Assembly (NCBI GenBank): GCA_902362705.1
Contig: CABIXK010000003.1
Coordinates: forward strand, 223,266-275,107
Source: Rikenellaceae bacterium
Lineage (GTDB): Bacteria > Bacteroidota > Bacteroidia > Bacteroidales > Rikenellaceae
Length of the DNA stretch: 51,842 nt
Reading direction: 5' to 3'
Made by a program: the position numbers and the translations under genes. The notes beneath the pieces were generated by a model. That model made no database searches. It was not told the DNA's origin and worked only from the letters and a program-made list of their open reading frames with translations. This document shows, piece after piece, positions 9,119 through 17,966 of the stretch (position 1 is its first letter; every line of letters begins with the position of its first letter).

Positions 9119-10429
9119 TTACTCTTTTTCGGTTTCGGCGGCCCGGATGGCACGCCCGAGGGCGCCCCACCAGTCGCGGTTGATAATGTGCACGATGTCG
9201 AAGATCATCACGCCGTCCGACTCGCGGAGGTTCATCTCCACGGCACGCTTGAACTGCACGCTGTCGCGGCGGTAGTCCTCGACGTAGAGGCCCCCGACGA
9301 AGGGACGGCCGGCGAGCAGGCGCCGCGAGAAGCGGCAGCCCCCCTCGACCGAGAGGTGGTCGCCGCGCGACACTTCGCTGTCGGTCTCGTTGCGATGGGC
9401 GCCGTTGCCGCGGCGGTACTCCTCCACGGTGACGGGCCAGTAGTAGTTGCCGTTGGTGTAGAGGTCGAGCAGGTCGGCATAGCCGTAGCGGCCGTACTCG
9501 GGCGTCGCCCAGTCGAACTCCTGCGAGGCGTCGAACGAGGGATCGGCCCAGTTGACCCCCACCTCGTAGTAGGAGGGGTACCAGGCCCCGGTGTAGGCGC
9601 CGAACTTCAGGTCGGGGTCGACCGCGGCGAGCGCCTCCTTCGTGCGGGCGAAGAAGCCGTGGATCACCGAGGCGCGCCACTCGATCCACTTCTTGAACCA
9701 GGGGCCCTCGCGGCGCGTCCAGCCCCCCGCGCCGTCCTCCTCCCAGGCGTAGATGTCCTCGGGGAAGCGCTCGACCCGCGCGCCGACGTAGGCCTCGAAG
9801 GCCCGGCGCGAGAAGTCGGAGAAGTCCGACTGGATGTTGTCGTAGCGTGCGCGGTCGAGCAGGATGCCGTCCAGATCGTAGCGCGCCGCGGCCTCGGTCA
9901 GCACGGCGATCTCGTGCTCCTGCACCTCGGGCAGCGCAGGATTGGTGAAGAGGATGCTCTTGCCCTCGATCTGCTCCTGGGCGAGCAGCCCGCGGCCCGG
10001 CACGTAGTTGACCGCCTGCCACTCGGGATGGTCGTAGATCGGGCCGCGACGGAAGGCGCCGTGCCCCTCGGCGAAGGTGTTGAACGAGCCGTAGATCTCC
10101 AGGCCGTTGTCGCGCGCCGCCTCGACGAAGGCGGCCACGAAGTCGAACCCGGGGCGCTCGAAGCCCTTCCACACGCGCAGCTCGGGCGCCACGCGGCTCG
10201 GATAGACCACCTCTCCCGAGGGGCACTTCATGTCGAGCACGAGCGTGGTGATGCCCGCCTCGCGGCACTTGGCCGCGTAGTGGCGGATCGAATCGGGATA
10301 GGAGAAGCGGACCCAGTTGGCCGAGCAGTCGAGCCACATCATCTTGCGCTTGGGCGCCTGCCCGGGTCCTCCGCAGCCGCAGGCCAGCAGCGTCAGGGCG
10401 GCCACGAGCGGGAAAAGGAGTTTTTTCAT
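9119..10429 (-). CDS. GHL10-like TIM-barrel lipoprotein, paralogue A
   Basis: Putative glycoside-hydrolase-like enzyme of the family 10 glycosylhydrolase (GHL10/DUF187) superfamily. The protein is 436 aa with lipobox LLAC (Cys17). Blocks shared with the paralogues at 17967-19346 and 26049-27365 are an opening MWLDCSANW, IYGSFNTFAEGH, the acidic block DGILLDRARYDNIQSDFS, RFPEDI, WIEWRASVIH, YTGAWYPSYYEVGVNWA and DWATPEYGRYGYADLLD. The repeated Asp residues in the DRxRYD block are candidates for catalysis, but I cannot assign them. The stop is 4 bp before the CE2 gene, and the start overlaps the FAD gene by 4 bp (ATGA), so translational coupling is likely. Linkage specificity unknown. Confidence 0.75.
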   Translation of the reverse strand: MKKLLFPLVAALTLLACGCGGPGQAPKRKMMWLDCSANWVRFSYPDSIRHYAAKCREAGITTLVLDMKCPSGEVVYPSRVAPELRVWKGFERPGFDFVAAFVEAARDNGLEIYGSFNTFAEGHGAFRRGPIYDHPEWQAVNYVPGRGLLAQEQIEGKSILFTNPALPEVQEHEIAVLTEAAARYDLDGILLDRARYDNIQSDFSDFSRRAFEAYVGARVERFPEDIYAWEEDGAGGWTRREGPWFKKWIEWRASVIHGFFARTKEALAAVDPDLKFGAYTGAWYPSYYEVGVNWADPSFDASQEFDWATPEYGRYGYADLLDLYTNGNYYWPVTVEEYRRGNGAHRNETDSEVSRGDHLSVEGGCRFSRRLLAGRPFVGGLYVEDYRRDSVQFKRAVEMNLRESDGVMIFDIVHIINRDWWGALGRAIRAAETEKE

Positions 10430-12288
10430 CTTCGGGATCGGTTTTTGGGATTTCCGTGGATGTCCACGTCGATCGTGTGGAACGGATCGGCCACGGCGTC
10501 GATCAGCCGGGCGCACTCCAGGCGGGTGAGCGCACGCGCCGGAGCGTAGTCGGGCAGCATCTCGGCCGCCGTGCGGTGGAAGCGCTCCGAGAGCGGCTCG
10601 CCCAGGGCCTCGCACAGCATGCGGGCCAGCCGCTCGCCGTCGACCGGCGCAAGCTCGTCGGAGGGCGCGACCGACGGGTAGAGCTCGCCCAGACCGCGCC
10701 GCAGCTCGGCTTCGCAGACCGTCTCTCCGGCATCGAACCAGCTCTGGTTCTCCCAGCCGACGTTGGCTCCGCGGCCGCGGAGAATGCCCGTGGCGCCGAT
10801 GCGCTGCATGGCGGCGAAAGCGGGGTCCGAAGCCGGAAGGTCGAGGTAGGGAAGCAGGTAGCAGCCGGCGTCGAGCAGCGCCTGCTGGACGCTGCGCACC
10901 GACACCTCCGCGGGGTCGCACTCCGCCTCGGCGGCCAACGCCGCCCAGGCGCCCGCCGCCTGCCCCAGCTGCATCACCACGGGCTGCAGGCGGGTCGATC
11001 CGTTGACCAGGTTGGTCACCGACACCGACTTCTCGGCCACGAGCAGCCCCGGCTGCTGCGCGGGCAGCATCACCCCCATCGGCACCCCGTAGGAGGGCAC
11101 CGGGTGGAAGTAGAGGTTGGGCAGCGAGCTCCAGCCCTCGTAGCGGGCGTGGTGCTGGTCGACGGGATAGTCGCCCACGGCCACGGCCGTGCGGTAGAGC
11201 GTGCGCTCGTAGGGCGCCACGATGTCGCGCAGCGTGAAGCGCACGGCCCCGTGTATGCGGCGCGACTCGCGGTGGTAGGGAATGAAGGGCAGCCGGTCCT
11301 CGGTCGGGAACTCGTCGTCGGCCAGCCCCAGCGTGCGGAATCCCAGCTCGTGCTGGAGGAAGTAGACGAAGCCCAGCGTGTGGTCCTTGGCCCGGCGGAC
11401 CGCCTGCTCGCGCTCGGCGGGCGACATGTCCACCATGTTGACATAGTAGTCGTTACCCTCGATGGGCCAGTTTATCATATACTTGCCGCCGGGCAGACGT
11501 CCGTAGTCGATCATCTTCTCGCGCGACCACACGCGGTCGGGCTCCTTGGGATCGACGCAGAGCGGGTTGTCGCAGCAGCAGGCGTAGCGCGCGGGGTCGT
11601 ACCCCTCGGGGCGCGGGATGGAGGCATCGCGACCGTAATCCTTCAGCACGGCCACGTAGGTCAGGTCCTGGATGATGTCGTTGGCCCGGGCCGGAGCCTC
11701 AGGCTCGCCCGTATCGGCTGCGGCATCCATCCCCACGTCGGCCGGCACGCCCAGCGTGCGGGCCACGTCGCCCAACTCCGTGGCATCGATCAACACACGG
11801 GCCGCGATGCGCTCCGAACGCCCGTCGGGATACTCCACGCGCAGGTGCCACCGCCCGCCCCGGCGCACCGGGTCGGCCACCGCGGCGCCGTAGCGCACCG
11901 TGAGATGCGGCTCGGCCGCGGCCATGCGCTTGAGGAGCGAATCGCCCACCGAGGGTTCGAACATCACGTTGCTCACCCACCCGGTCATCAGGGCCGAGTC
12001 GCCCCCGTAGTGGGCCTCGAGCGCCGTGCGGAACTCGCCCCACAGGCCGCCGCGCAGGCGGTAGCAGCCGTCGGTGGCGCTCACGCCCGCCGAGGTGAGC
12101 ATGCCGCCCAGCCACGTCGTCGGCTCGACCAGCAGCGTGCGGGCGCCCTGTCTCGAAGCCTGGATCGCGGCCGCCGTGCCGCTCGTGCCGCCGCCGGCGA
12201 TCACCACGTCGTAGCGGCGCGCGCAGCCGGCGCAGAGCAGCCAGGCGAGCAGTGCCGCAGCGCCGGCAATATAACCTATACGTCTCAT
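10426..12288 (-). CDS. FAD-dependent oxidoreductase lipoprotein
   Basis: A 620-aa protein of the FAD-dependent oxidoreductase family (PF12831 type) often found in Bacteroidetes glycan loci. It has a signal peptide with lipobox LCAGC (Cys22), then the dinucleotide-binding motif GGGTSG (~32-37), LLVEPTTWLGGMLTSAG and ARVLIDATELGDVA, the second FAD-contact segment. The central part has LYFHPVPSYGVPMG. The C-terminal ~130 residues contain two segments resembling SLH-type helices (MQRIGATGILRG and LTRLECARLIDAV). Export of a flavoprotein is unusual and needs either folding outside or another route. It overlaps paralogue A by 4 bp. Substrate unknown; a sugar or sugar-acid oxidation is a guess. Confidence 0.8.
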   Translation of the reverse strand: MRRIGYIAGAAALLAWLLCAGCARRYDVVIAGGGTSGTAAAIQASRQGARTLLVEPTTWLGGMLTSAGVSATDGCYRLRGGLWGEFRTALEAHYGGDSALMTGWVSNVMFEPSVGDSLLKRMAAAEPHLTVRYGAAVADPVRRGGRWHLRVEYPDGRSERIAARVLIDATELGDVARTLGVPADVGMDAAADTGEPEAPARANDIIQDLTYVAVLKDYGRDASIPRPEGYDPARYACCCDNPLCVDPKEPDRVWSREKMIDYGRLPGGKYMINWPIEGNDYYVNMVDMSPAEREQAVRRAKDHTLGFVYFLQHELGFRTLGLADDEFPTEDRLPFIPYHRESRRIHGAVRFTLRDIVAPYERTLYRTAVAVGDYPVDQHHARYEGWSSLPNLYFHPVPSYGVPMGVMLPAQQPGLLVAEKSVSVTNLVNGSTRLQPVVMQLGQAAGAWAALAAEAECDPAEVSVRSVQQALLDAGCYLLPYLDLPASDPAFAAMQRIGATGILRGRGANVGWENQSWFDAGETVCEAELRRGLGELYPSVAPSDELAPVDGERLARMLCEALGEPLSERFHRTAAEMLPDYAPARALTRLECARLIDAVADPFHTIDVDIHGNPKNRSRR

Positions 12289-12298
12289 ATCGGGGCGC

Positions 12299-13726
12299 TT
12301 ATCGGGTTTGTCCGCTCTCGGCGCGGTAGGTGCGTCCGAATCGGTCGGTGGCCGTCACCGCGATACTGCGCGCCCCCTCGGGCAGCGGCACGCGGTAGTA
12401 GTGGTCCGAGATCGAGGGATAGATCCATCGGTGGTCCATGCCGCTCGTGTCGGAATACATCCGGCAGGCGGCCGGGTCGTAGGCCGCGAAGCGCTCGGCG
12501 GGGCCCGCGGGGCGGCCGTCGATCTCGAAGGTCACCGTCCATGCCGGGTCGCTCGCCCAGATGTTGGCCACGGCGTAGCCGGCGAAGGGCTCGTGCTCGG
12601 CGCCGCTGTAGATCGCCATCTGCACATCGGCCGGATGGTCGGTGCACTTGTAGCGCCAGCTCACCCCCTCGGGGTCGATCTCGAAGACGCAGTAGCCGCG
12701 CGGCGTGCCGTCGGTGCAGAGCTCGCCCTGCCACCAGGCGCCGCCCAGCGAGGGCACCACGTGCTCGTAGAGCCCCTCGCGGATGGGGGTGTTGTAGGTG
12801 GTGTGGGTGTGGCCCGAGACGATGTGGGCGTCAAAGGGCCTGAGCAGCTCGTAGAGCCCGCGGTGGTTGGTCATCGTGTGGCCGGCGCCCTCGTAGCGGA
12901 ACTGCTTGCGGTCCTTCTCCTCGCACGTGGAGGGGATGTGCATCGCCACGAAGACCGTCGATCCGGGCTCGACGTGCGAGAGGTCCTCCTCGAGCCAGCG
13001 CAGCTGGCGCTCCTCCAGATAGCCGATGTAGAAGTAGTCGCGGCCGATGTAGAAGTTGTCGTCGAGCATCACGTAGTGCACGCGGCCGATGTCGTAGGAG
13101 TAGTAGGCCGGGCCGAACGTCTCCTCGTACTTATCGCAGGAGGTCTCGTGCGAGCGGCCGTAGAGGGTCATGTCGTGGTTGCCCATCACATGGCGGAACA
13201 CGATGCCCGAGCGGGCCATCGTCTCGTTGTACTGGCCGTAGAAGGAGTGGTCGTGCGAGATGATGTCGCCGCAGCAGATCCCCTGGAAAGGGCGCCCGTC
13301 GCAGCTGCGGACCGTGGCGGCGATGTCGTCGGCCGCAGCGGCCAGCTTGACGAACTCCTTGCGGGCCCAGATCTGCGGGTCGGCCGTGACGATCAGACCG
13401 TAGCGGGCGTCGTCGCCCGGGCGGCGCAGCAGCTCGAAGTCGCACCGTCCGTCGGCGGGCATGGGGTGGAAGAAGCGCACCACGCCTCCGACCACGGGGG
13501 CGTCGTAGCCCGCGGGCACCGAGACGAAGACGAAACGGTTGGCGTCGTCGGCCACGAGCGCATAGCGCCCCTTGGCGTCGGTCTGCGCGAAGCGCTCGCC
13601 GTCGGAGACCCACACGCCCGCCACGCCGTGCCCGTCGCAGAGCACGCGGCCGCGGACCTTCACGTCGGCGGCGTTCAGGCCGGCGCAGAAAGTTGAAAGC
13701 AGGATGGTAAGAAGCAGTTTTTTCAT
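12299..13726 (-). CDS. Calcineurin-like metallophosphoesterase with N- and C-terminal accessory domains
   Basis: Probably hydrolyses a phosphate ester or diester in the periplasm. The protein is 475 aa with a signal peptide (MKKLLLTILLSTFCAGLNA). An N-terminal carboxypeptidase-regulatory-like beta domain (~20-100) precedes the catalytic domain. The metal motifs are TADPQ (the usual DxH as D-P-Q, typical of this Bacteroidetes subfamily), CGDIISHDHS, MGNHD, MHIPS and SGHTHTTY. A C-terminal beta domain (~370-475) follows. This is the MetallophosN-Metallophos-MetallophosC layout. Placed in an operon with a phosphodiester glycosidase, a role in removing the exposed phosphate is attractive but is inference. 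Gaps to neighbours are 9-10 bp. Confidence 0.85.
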   Translation of the reverse strand: MKKLLLTILLSTFCAGLNAADVKVRGRVLCDGHGVAGVWVSDGERFAQTDAKGRYALVADDANRFVFVSVPAGYDAPVVGGVVRFFHPMPADGRCDFELLRRPGDDARYGLIVTADPQIWARKEFVKLAAAADDIAATVRSCDGRPFQGICCGDIISHDHSFYGQYNETMARSGIVFRHVMGNHDMTLYGRSHETSCDKYEETFGPAYYSYDIGRVHYVMLDDNFYIGRDYFYIGYLEERQLRWLEEDLSHVEPGSTVFVAMHIPSTCEEKDRKQFRYEGAGHTMTNHRGLYELLRPFDAHIVSGHTHTTYNTPIREGLYEHVVPSLGGAWWQGELCTDGTPRGYCVFEIDPEGVSWRYKCTDHPADVQMAIYSGAEHEPFAGYAVANIWASDPAWTVTFEIDGRPAGPAERFAAYDPAACRMYSDTSGMDHRWIYPSISDHYYRVPLPEGARSIAVTATDRFGRTYRAESGQTR

Positions 13727-13735
13727 GTCGTCGCG

Positions 13736-14899
13736 TTATTTGCAGGATTCGAGTATGCGCCAGCACTGATACAGGCCGCGCGGCACGTGGAAGCAGCCCT
13801 TCCATTTGCCCCCCTTGAGCGGCAGCAGCACCTCGCCCCGGCGATTGAGGTAGCCGAACCACTCGGGGTGCTCCTCGTCGCGGAAGTGCGACCAGGTGTA
13901 GTCGTGCAGCCGCTCGAACCACGCCAGACAGTCGGGCGAGCCGGTGAGCGCATAACCCTTCAGCATGGCGATCGTCGCCTCGATGTGCACCCACCAGAGC
14001 TTCTGGTCCCACTCCAGCTCCACGCGGGGCGCCCCCTTGCGGTCCATGAAGTAGAAGATGCCGCCGTGCTCGCGGTCCCAGCCGTATTCGGCCGTGCGCA
14101 GGGCGATCTGCACGGCGCGGTCGATGAGCTTGCGGTCGCCCGCGCGCACGCCCAGGTCCATGATGAACCACATCGCCTCGAGCGAGTGGCCGGGGTTGAT
14201 CAGGCGCCCCTCGAAGGTGTCGCACAGCGACCCGTCGGCGGCCACGTTCTCCACGATGAGCCCCAGCTCGTCGCGGTAGAACACCTCCATCACCTCGTGC
14301 AGGCAGGTGGCGATGGTCTGCTCGAGCAGCTCGCCGTCGATCAGCGGCTCGATCTCGAGCGCCGTATTGCAGAGGATCATCGGCAGGGCGAAGCCCTTGG
14401 TCGGGCGCGTCGCGCCCACGCACTTGTTCCACCGTCCCTTGGGATTCTCGCTGCGCTCCAGGATGCGCTCGAAGGTCTTGCGGGCGATCATGGCATACTC
14501 GTCGCAGCCGGTGGCGATCGCCGCCTGGGCGAAGGCCATCGCCGCGAAGGTGTAGGAGAAGATGTTGTAGGGCTCGACCAGGGGACGCCCCTCGCGCGTG
14601 AGTGCGAAATACCAGTTGTAGTCGCCGTCGTGGCCGTACTTCTTGAGGAACTCGGCCCCCTGCACGGCGCACTCGAGCCACTCGGGACGCTGCTCGACCT
14701 TGTTGTAGAGCATCGCGAACATCCACACCTCGCGGCCTTGCAGCCAGACGAACTTGTCGGTGTCGTAGACGCTGCCGTCGCGGTCCAGGCAGGTGAAGTA
14801 GCCGCCGCAGAGGCTGTCCTGCGAATGTTCGAGCCAGAACGGGAGCACCCGGTCGAGCAGCTCGCCGCGGTATTGTTGCGCCAGTTTGCTGAAATCCAT
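13736..14899 (-). CDS. N-acylglucosamine 2-epimerase (AGE) family protein
   Basis: A 387-aa alpha6/alpha6-barrel protein of the AGE/RnBP family, which interconverts GlcNAc and ManNAc or, in other members, acts on mannose or cellobiose. Family features are WLQGREVWMFAMLYN near 55-70, PYNIFSYTFAAMAF, NPGHSLEAMWFIMDLG and WWVHIEATIAMLKGY near the C-terminus, with several conserved His in the active-site cavity. There is no signal peptide, so it is cytoplasmic. In Bacteroides the sialic-acid pathway uses an AGE-type NanE, but no N-acetylneuraminate lyase is in this window, so a GlcNAc/ManNAc role independent of sialic acid is equally possible. It lies 3 bp from the DUF4434 gene. Confidence 0.88.
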   Translation of the reverse strand: MDFSKLAQQYRGELLDRVLPFWLEHSQDSLCGGYFTCLDRDGSVYDTDKFVWLQGREVWMFAMLYNKVEQRPEWLECAVQGAEFLKKYGHDGDYNWYFALTREGRPLVEPYNIFSYTFAAMAFAQAAIATGCDEYAMIARKTFERILERSENPKGRWNKCVGATRPTKGFALPMILCNTALEIEPLIDGELLEQTIATCLHEVMEVFYRDELGLIVENVAADGSLCDTFEGRLINPGHSLEAMWFIMDLGVRAGDRKLIDRAVQIALRTAEYGWDREHGGIFYFMDRKGAPRVELEWDQKLWWVHIEATIAMLKGYALTGSPDCLAWFERLHDYTWSHFRDEEHPEWFGYLNRRGEVLLPLKGGKWKGCFHVPRGLYQCWRILESCK

Positions 14900-14902
14900 G
14901 AT

Positions 14903-15844
14903 CTATTGTTTTTCGTTCGTTTCGATATACTCCGTATAGCGGTCGTAGAGGTGTCCCGCCTGCAAGTAGGCCGACTGCGGGCTCATGAAGTGCGAGAACT
15001 CGAAGGTGATGGCGTTCTCGTAGCCTGCCCGGGCGGCCAGCGAGAGCTTGAGCCGCAGCTTCTCCCACTTGATGGGCAGGAACTTGATGGGCATGTCGCG
15101 GTCGAAGGTCTCCGAGTTGGTCCAGCACTCCAGACCGTAGCGGTCGGCCAGCTTCTTGTTCACGCGCAGGAAGTCGACCAGCTCGTCGTACTCCACGTGT
15201 CCGTCCTGGAAGGCCACGATGTCCACCGCGCCGCTGATGCCGCGGAAGATGGCGTCCCACTCGCGCTCGTGGCTCTCGAGCGTCACGCCCTCGTCGCGCC
15301 CGGTCGAGGCGACATACTGGCTGATGTTCTTCTTGCCGTCGATGTAGGGCGAGATCATCGTGGGCAGGCCGCCCGACACCTGCTTGCAGTAACGGCCCAG
15401 GCTGGCGTAGAGGTCGACGATGCGGCCCGTATTGCGGCTGCACTCCTGCGAGATGTACCAGCCGGCGAACGACTTGTGGTGGCCGTAGCGGCTCCACACC
15501 TCGTCGATCACGCGCTTGTTGAGTTCGACCTCCTGCTCGTACTCGCCCGCGGCCCAGTACTTGCCCGAGTCGTAGAGCCCGAACCAGAAGTTCATGCCCC
15601 ACTTGTCGCTCAGACGCAGAAACATGTCGACCAGATCCAGGGGCGGCTCGTAGCACCCCTCTTCGGCCGTCAGCACGGCCGAGGGGAAGGTCTGCCAGCG
15701 GCGGTAGCCGCAGCGGATGAGGATCACCGTGTCGATGCCCGCCGCGCGCATGTATTCGAAATCGCGGTCCCACTCCTTCTCACCCCAGTTCTGGTGGGGA
15801 ATGTCGTGGCTGATTTCGTCGAGAAAAGTTCCTTTGATTCGCAT
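14903..15844 (-). CDS. DUF4434 TIM-barrel protein
   Basis: A 313-aa protein without signal peptide. It begins MRIKGTFLDEISHDIPHQNW and contains IDTVILIRCGY, WYISQECSRN, IVAFQDGHVEYDEL and FEFSHFMSPQS, matching the DUF4434 family of glycosidase-like barrels. The conserved Glu in WYISQE and FEFSHF are natural catalytic candidates, but no reaction is established to my knowledge. Its cytoplasmic location, next to the epimerase (3 bp) and 17 bp from DUF5009, suggests action on an imported oligosaccharide. The family call is reasonably sure; the function is open. Confidence 0.75.
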   Translation of the reverse strand: MRIKGTFLDEISHDIPHQNWGEKEWDRDFEYMRAAGIDTVILIRCGYRRWQTFPSAVLTAEEGCYEPPLDLVDMFLRLSDKWGMNFWFGLYDSGKYWAAGEYEQEVELNKRVIDEVWSRYGHHKSFAGWYISQECSRNTGRIVDLYASLGRYCKQVSGGLPTMISPYIDGKKNISQYVASTGRDEGVTLESHEREWDAIFRGISGAVDIVAFQDGHVEYDELVDFLRVNKKLADRYGLECWTNSETFDRDMPIKFLPIKWEKLRLKLSLAARAGYENAITFEFSHFMSPQSAYLQAGHLYDRYTEYIETNEKQ

Positions 15845-15861
15845 ATCGCACTATGATTTTT

Positions 15862-17274
15862 TCAGGTTCTCCAGAAAAGACGTTTGTTCGTGCAGAGGAT
15901 CGTGACCCCCATCACGGCGGCCGTCACGACCGCACCGCGCAGCACGCCCGTCCAGGGCGTGAGCTCGGCGAAGCGCTGCAACCAGGGCGCCAGCCCCGCG
16001 AGCGTGAGCAGCGGCATGAGCAGGAACCCGGCCGCCGTGTAGGCGACCATCGGATTGCGGCCGCACTTGACCAGCGCGCCGAAGCGCACCCCGAACCGCC
16101 CGGCGAGCGTCTCGGCCAGCACCAGCACCGTGGCCGCGAGGCCCGAGGTGACGAAGAAGTAGCTCAGCGTGGCGTGGTCCTTCTTGATGCCCCCTTCGTA
16201 GGCCTCCAGACAGAGGCCGAGCAGCAGCCAGAAGAGCCCCGCGTCGAAAAGGCGGCGGCACAGGCGCCCGGTCTGCGAGCCGTCGCGCAGCAGCAGCCGG
16301 CGCAGGGCCAGCCCCAGGGCGATGCTCGCCGCGAGCCCCGCGACCATGTGGCGCGCGAAGAGGCTCCACATGTTGACCCCCACGAGCAGCGCCGCGAGCA
16401 GCCCCACGCCCCACGCCCACGCCTTCGTCGGCGCGGCCCCGGGCGCTTCCGGCGCCGCGGCCGGACGCTGCATCCGCTCCCAGAAGAGCTCGCCGGCGAG
16501 CGATCCGGGCAGGACGATGCAGAGGTACTTGAGGTATTCGAAGCGGAAGAGCCAGGGCACGGGGCTCCAGTTCCAGAGCGCCTCGTTCCACGACCCCTCC
16601 ACCGTCGCGCCCGTGCGCAGGGCCACGATGAGGGCCACGATCCCCAGCCGCGCCACGGGGCTGCGGCGCGTGAGGATCCACGCCAGACTGCCGAAAAGAG
16701 CCATGTTGGCCAGCACGAGGATGATCACGTCGCTGTTGTGGAGCGACACGGGGGCCCCGCCCAGCCACTTGGCGCCGCCCGCGAGCAGCGCGAGGCCCGC
16801 CAGTCCGCAGGCGTGCATGAGGCGGTTCTGCGGCCCGGTGAGGCGCTCCAGCCTGAGGAAGAGGGCCCCGAAGCAGCACCAGGCGGCCAGCTGCACGAGG
16901 GCCGCGACAGAGGCGGGCAGCGCGCCGAGCACGCCCCCGCGCAGGTTGGCCAGCGCGATGGCGAAGAGCGCCAGCAGCGCCCAGCGCTGCACGACGCCGG
17001 CGACCAGCGACCGCACCGACTCGCCCTTGAGCTCCAGACGGCGGCGCATCGCCAGCGGGAAGGCGGCGCCCATCGAGAAGAGGAAGAAGGGGAAGACCAG
17101 GTCCACCCACGTGATGCCCGGCACGCTCGGGTCGAAGGCGAAGGTGGGCGGCGGCAGCTGGGCGTGGAAAAGCCAGGCCGGCAAGTCGCTGTGCCAGAGC
17201 ATCTGCCCCGACAGGACCATGCCCACGATCGCCAGACCGCGCAGCAGATCGATCGAATCGGCTCGCGTACCCAT
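15862..17274 (-). CDS. DUF5009 / heparan-alpha-glucosaminide acetyltransferase-like membrane protein
   Basis: A 470-aa polytopic inner-membrane protein with roughly ten to twelve hydrophobic segments. The N-terminal signature SIDLLRGLAIVGMVL and the motif WVDLVFPFFLFSMGAAFPLAM are shared by DUF5009 and the HGSNAT (acetyl-CoA:heparan-alpha-glucosaminide N-acetyltransferase) relatives, which move acetyl groups across a membrane onto glucosamine. The late motif CGRNPMVAYTAAGF also fits. In PUL1 it lies 1 bp from an SGNH esterase gene. An acetylation step on an amino sugar is therefore plausible, but acceptor and direction are inference. Confidence 0.8.
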   Translation of the reverse strand: MGTRADSIDLLRGLAIVGMVLSGQMLWHSDLPAWLFHAQLPPPTFAFDPSVPGITWVDLVFPFFLFSMGAAFPLAMRRRLELKGESVRSLVAGVVQRWALLALFAIALANLRGGVLGALPASVAALVQLAAWCCFGALFLRLERLTGPQNRLMHACGLAGLALLAGGAKWLGGAPVSLHNSDVIILVLANMALFGSLAWILTRRSPVARLGIVALIVALRTGATVEGSWNEALWNWSPVPWLFRFEYLKYLCIVLPGSLAGELFWERMQRPAAAPEAPGAAPTKAWAWGVGLLAALLVGVNMWSLFARHMVAGLAASIALGLALRRLLLRDGSQTGRLCRRLFDAGLFWLLLGLCLEAYEGGIKKDHATLSYFFVTSGLAATVLVLAETLAGRFGVRFGALVKCGRNPMVAYTAAGFLLMPLLTLAGLAPWLQRFAELTPWTGVLRGAVVTAAVMGVTILCTNKRLFWRT

Positions 17275-17275
17275 C

Positions 17276-17956
17276 TTATCGGAGGTATTTTTGTTTTCTG
17301 AGGTGGTCGCGCCAGAGCATGTAGGCCGCCGGCTGGAGGTGGATGCCGTCCTTGGTGAGCTCCTTGCGCAGCTCGCCGTCGGCGTCGCTCACCAGCGGCA
17401 CCAGGTCGACGAACGTGCACCAGCCGCGCTCGGCGCACAGCGCGCGCAGGCGCTCGTTGAGCGGCGCGACACGGGCGTTGTGCCCCTTCATGTAGGGATA
17501 GGCCAGACGCTTGGTGCTCACCGGCAGCACGCTCTGCACGTAGAGCCTGCACGCGGGCGCCTCGGCGTGCACCATGTCGGCCATGCGGGCGATGTTGGCG
17601 GCGATGGTCTCGGTGCTCTGCCCACCCGTGATGTCGTTGATGCCGGCCATGAGGAAGATCTTCGACGGCTGCGCCGCGAGGATGCCGGGCAGGCGGTCGA
17701 GCATGCCGAAGGTGTTGTCGCCGCCGATGCCGCGGTTGACGACCTTCGGATCGCGGAAGAGCACGTTCCACCACCCCTGCTCGGTGATGCTGTTGCCCAG
17801 GAAGACCACCGCACCGGACGGAAGGGCCTCCTCGTCGTGGGCCGCGCGGCGCGTGTCGTAGTAGTCGTTGCGGAACTTCTGCGCCGCGCAGCGGTCCGGA
17901 AGGAAGAGTCCGAGGAGGCAGGCGCCGCAGAGGGCGCCGATAAAGAGGCGTTTCAT
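17276..17956 (-). CDS. Exported SGNH/GDSL hydrolase
   Basis: A 226-aa small SGNH hydrolase with a signal peptide (cleavage near CAAQ). Block I is FLGNSITEQGW (Ser near 56), block II RGIGGDNTFGM, block III AGINDITGG (~105-113) and block V KDGIHLQPAAY with catalytic Asp and His near 210. This GDSL type is often annotated as sialate O-acetylesterase or platelet-activating-factor acetylhydrolase-like in Bacteroidetes glycan loci. Together with the CE2-like protein it gives PUL1 two esterases of different architecture. Exact ester unknown. Confidence 0.85.
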   Translation of the reverse strand: MKRLFIGALCGACLLGLFLPDRCAAQKFRNDYYDTRRAAHDEEALPSGAVVFLGNSITEQGWWNVLFRDPKVVNRGIGGDNTFGMLDRLPGILAAQPSKIFLMAGINDITGGQSTETIAANIARMADMVHAEAPACRLYVQSVLPVSTKRLAYPYMKGHNARVAPLNERLRALCAERGWCTFVDLVPLVSDADGELRKELTKDGIHLQPAAYMLWRDHLRKQKYLR

Positions 17957-17966
17957 GGTCGGATGT

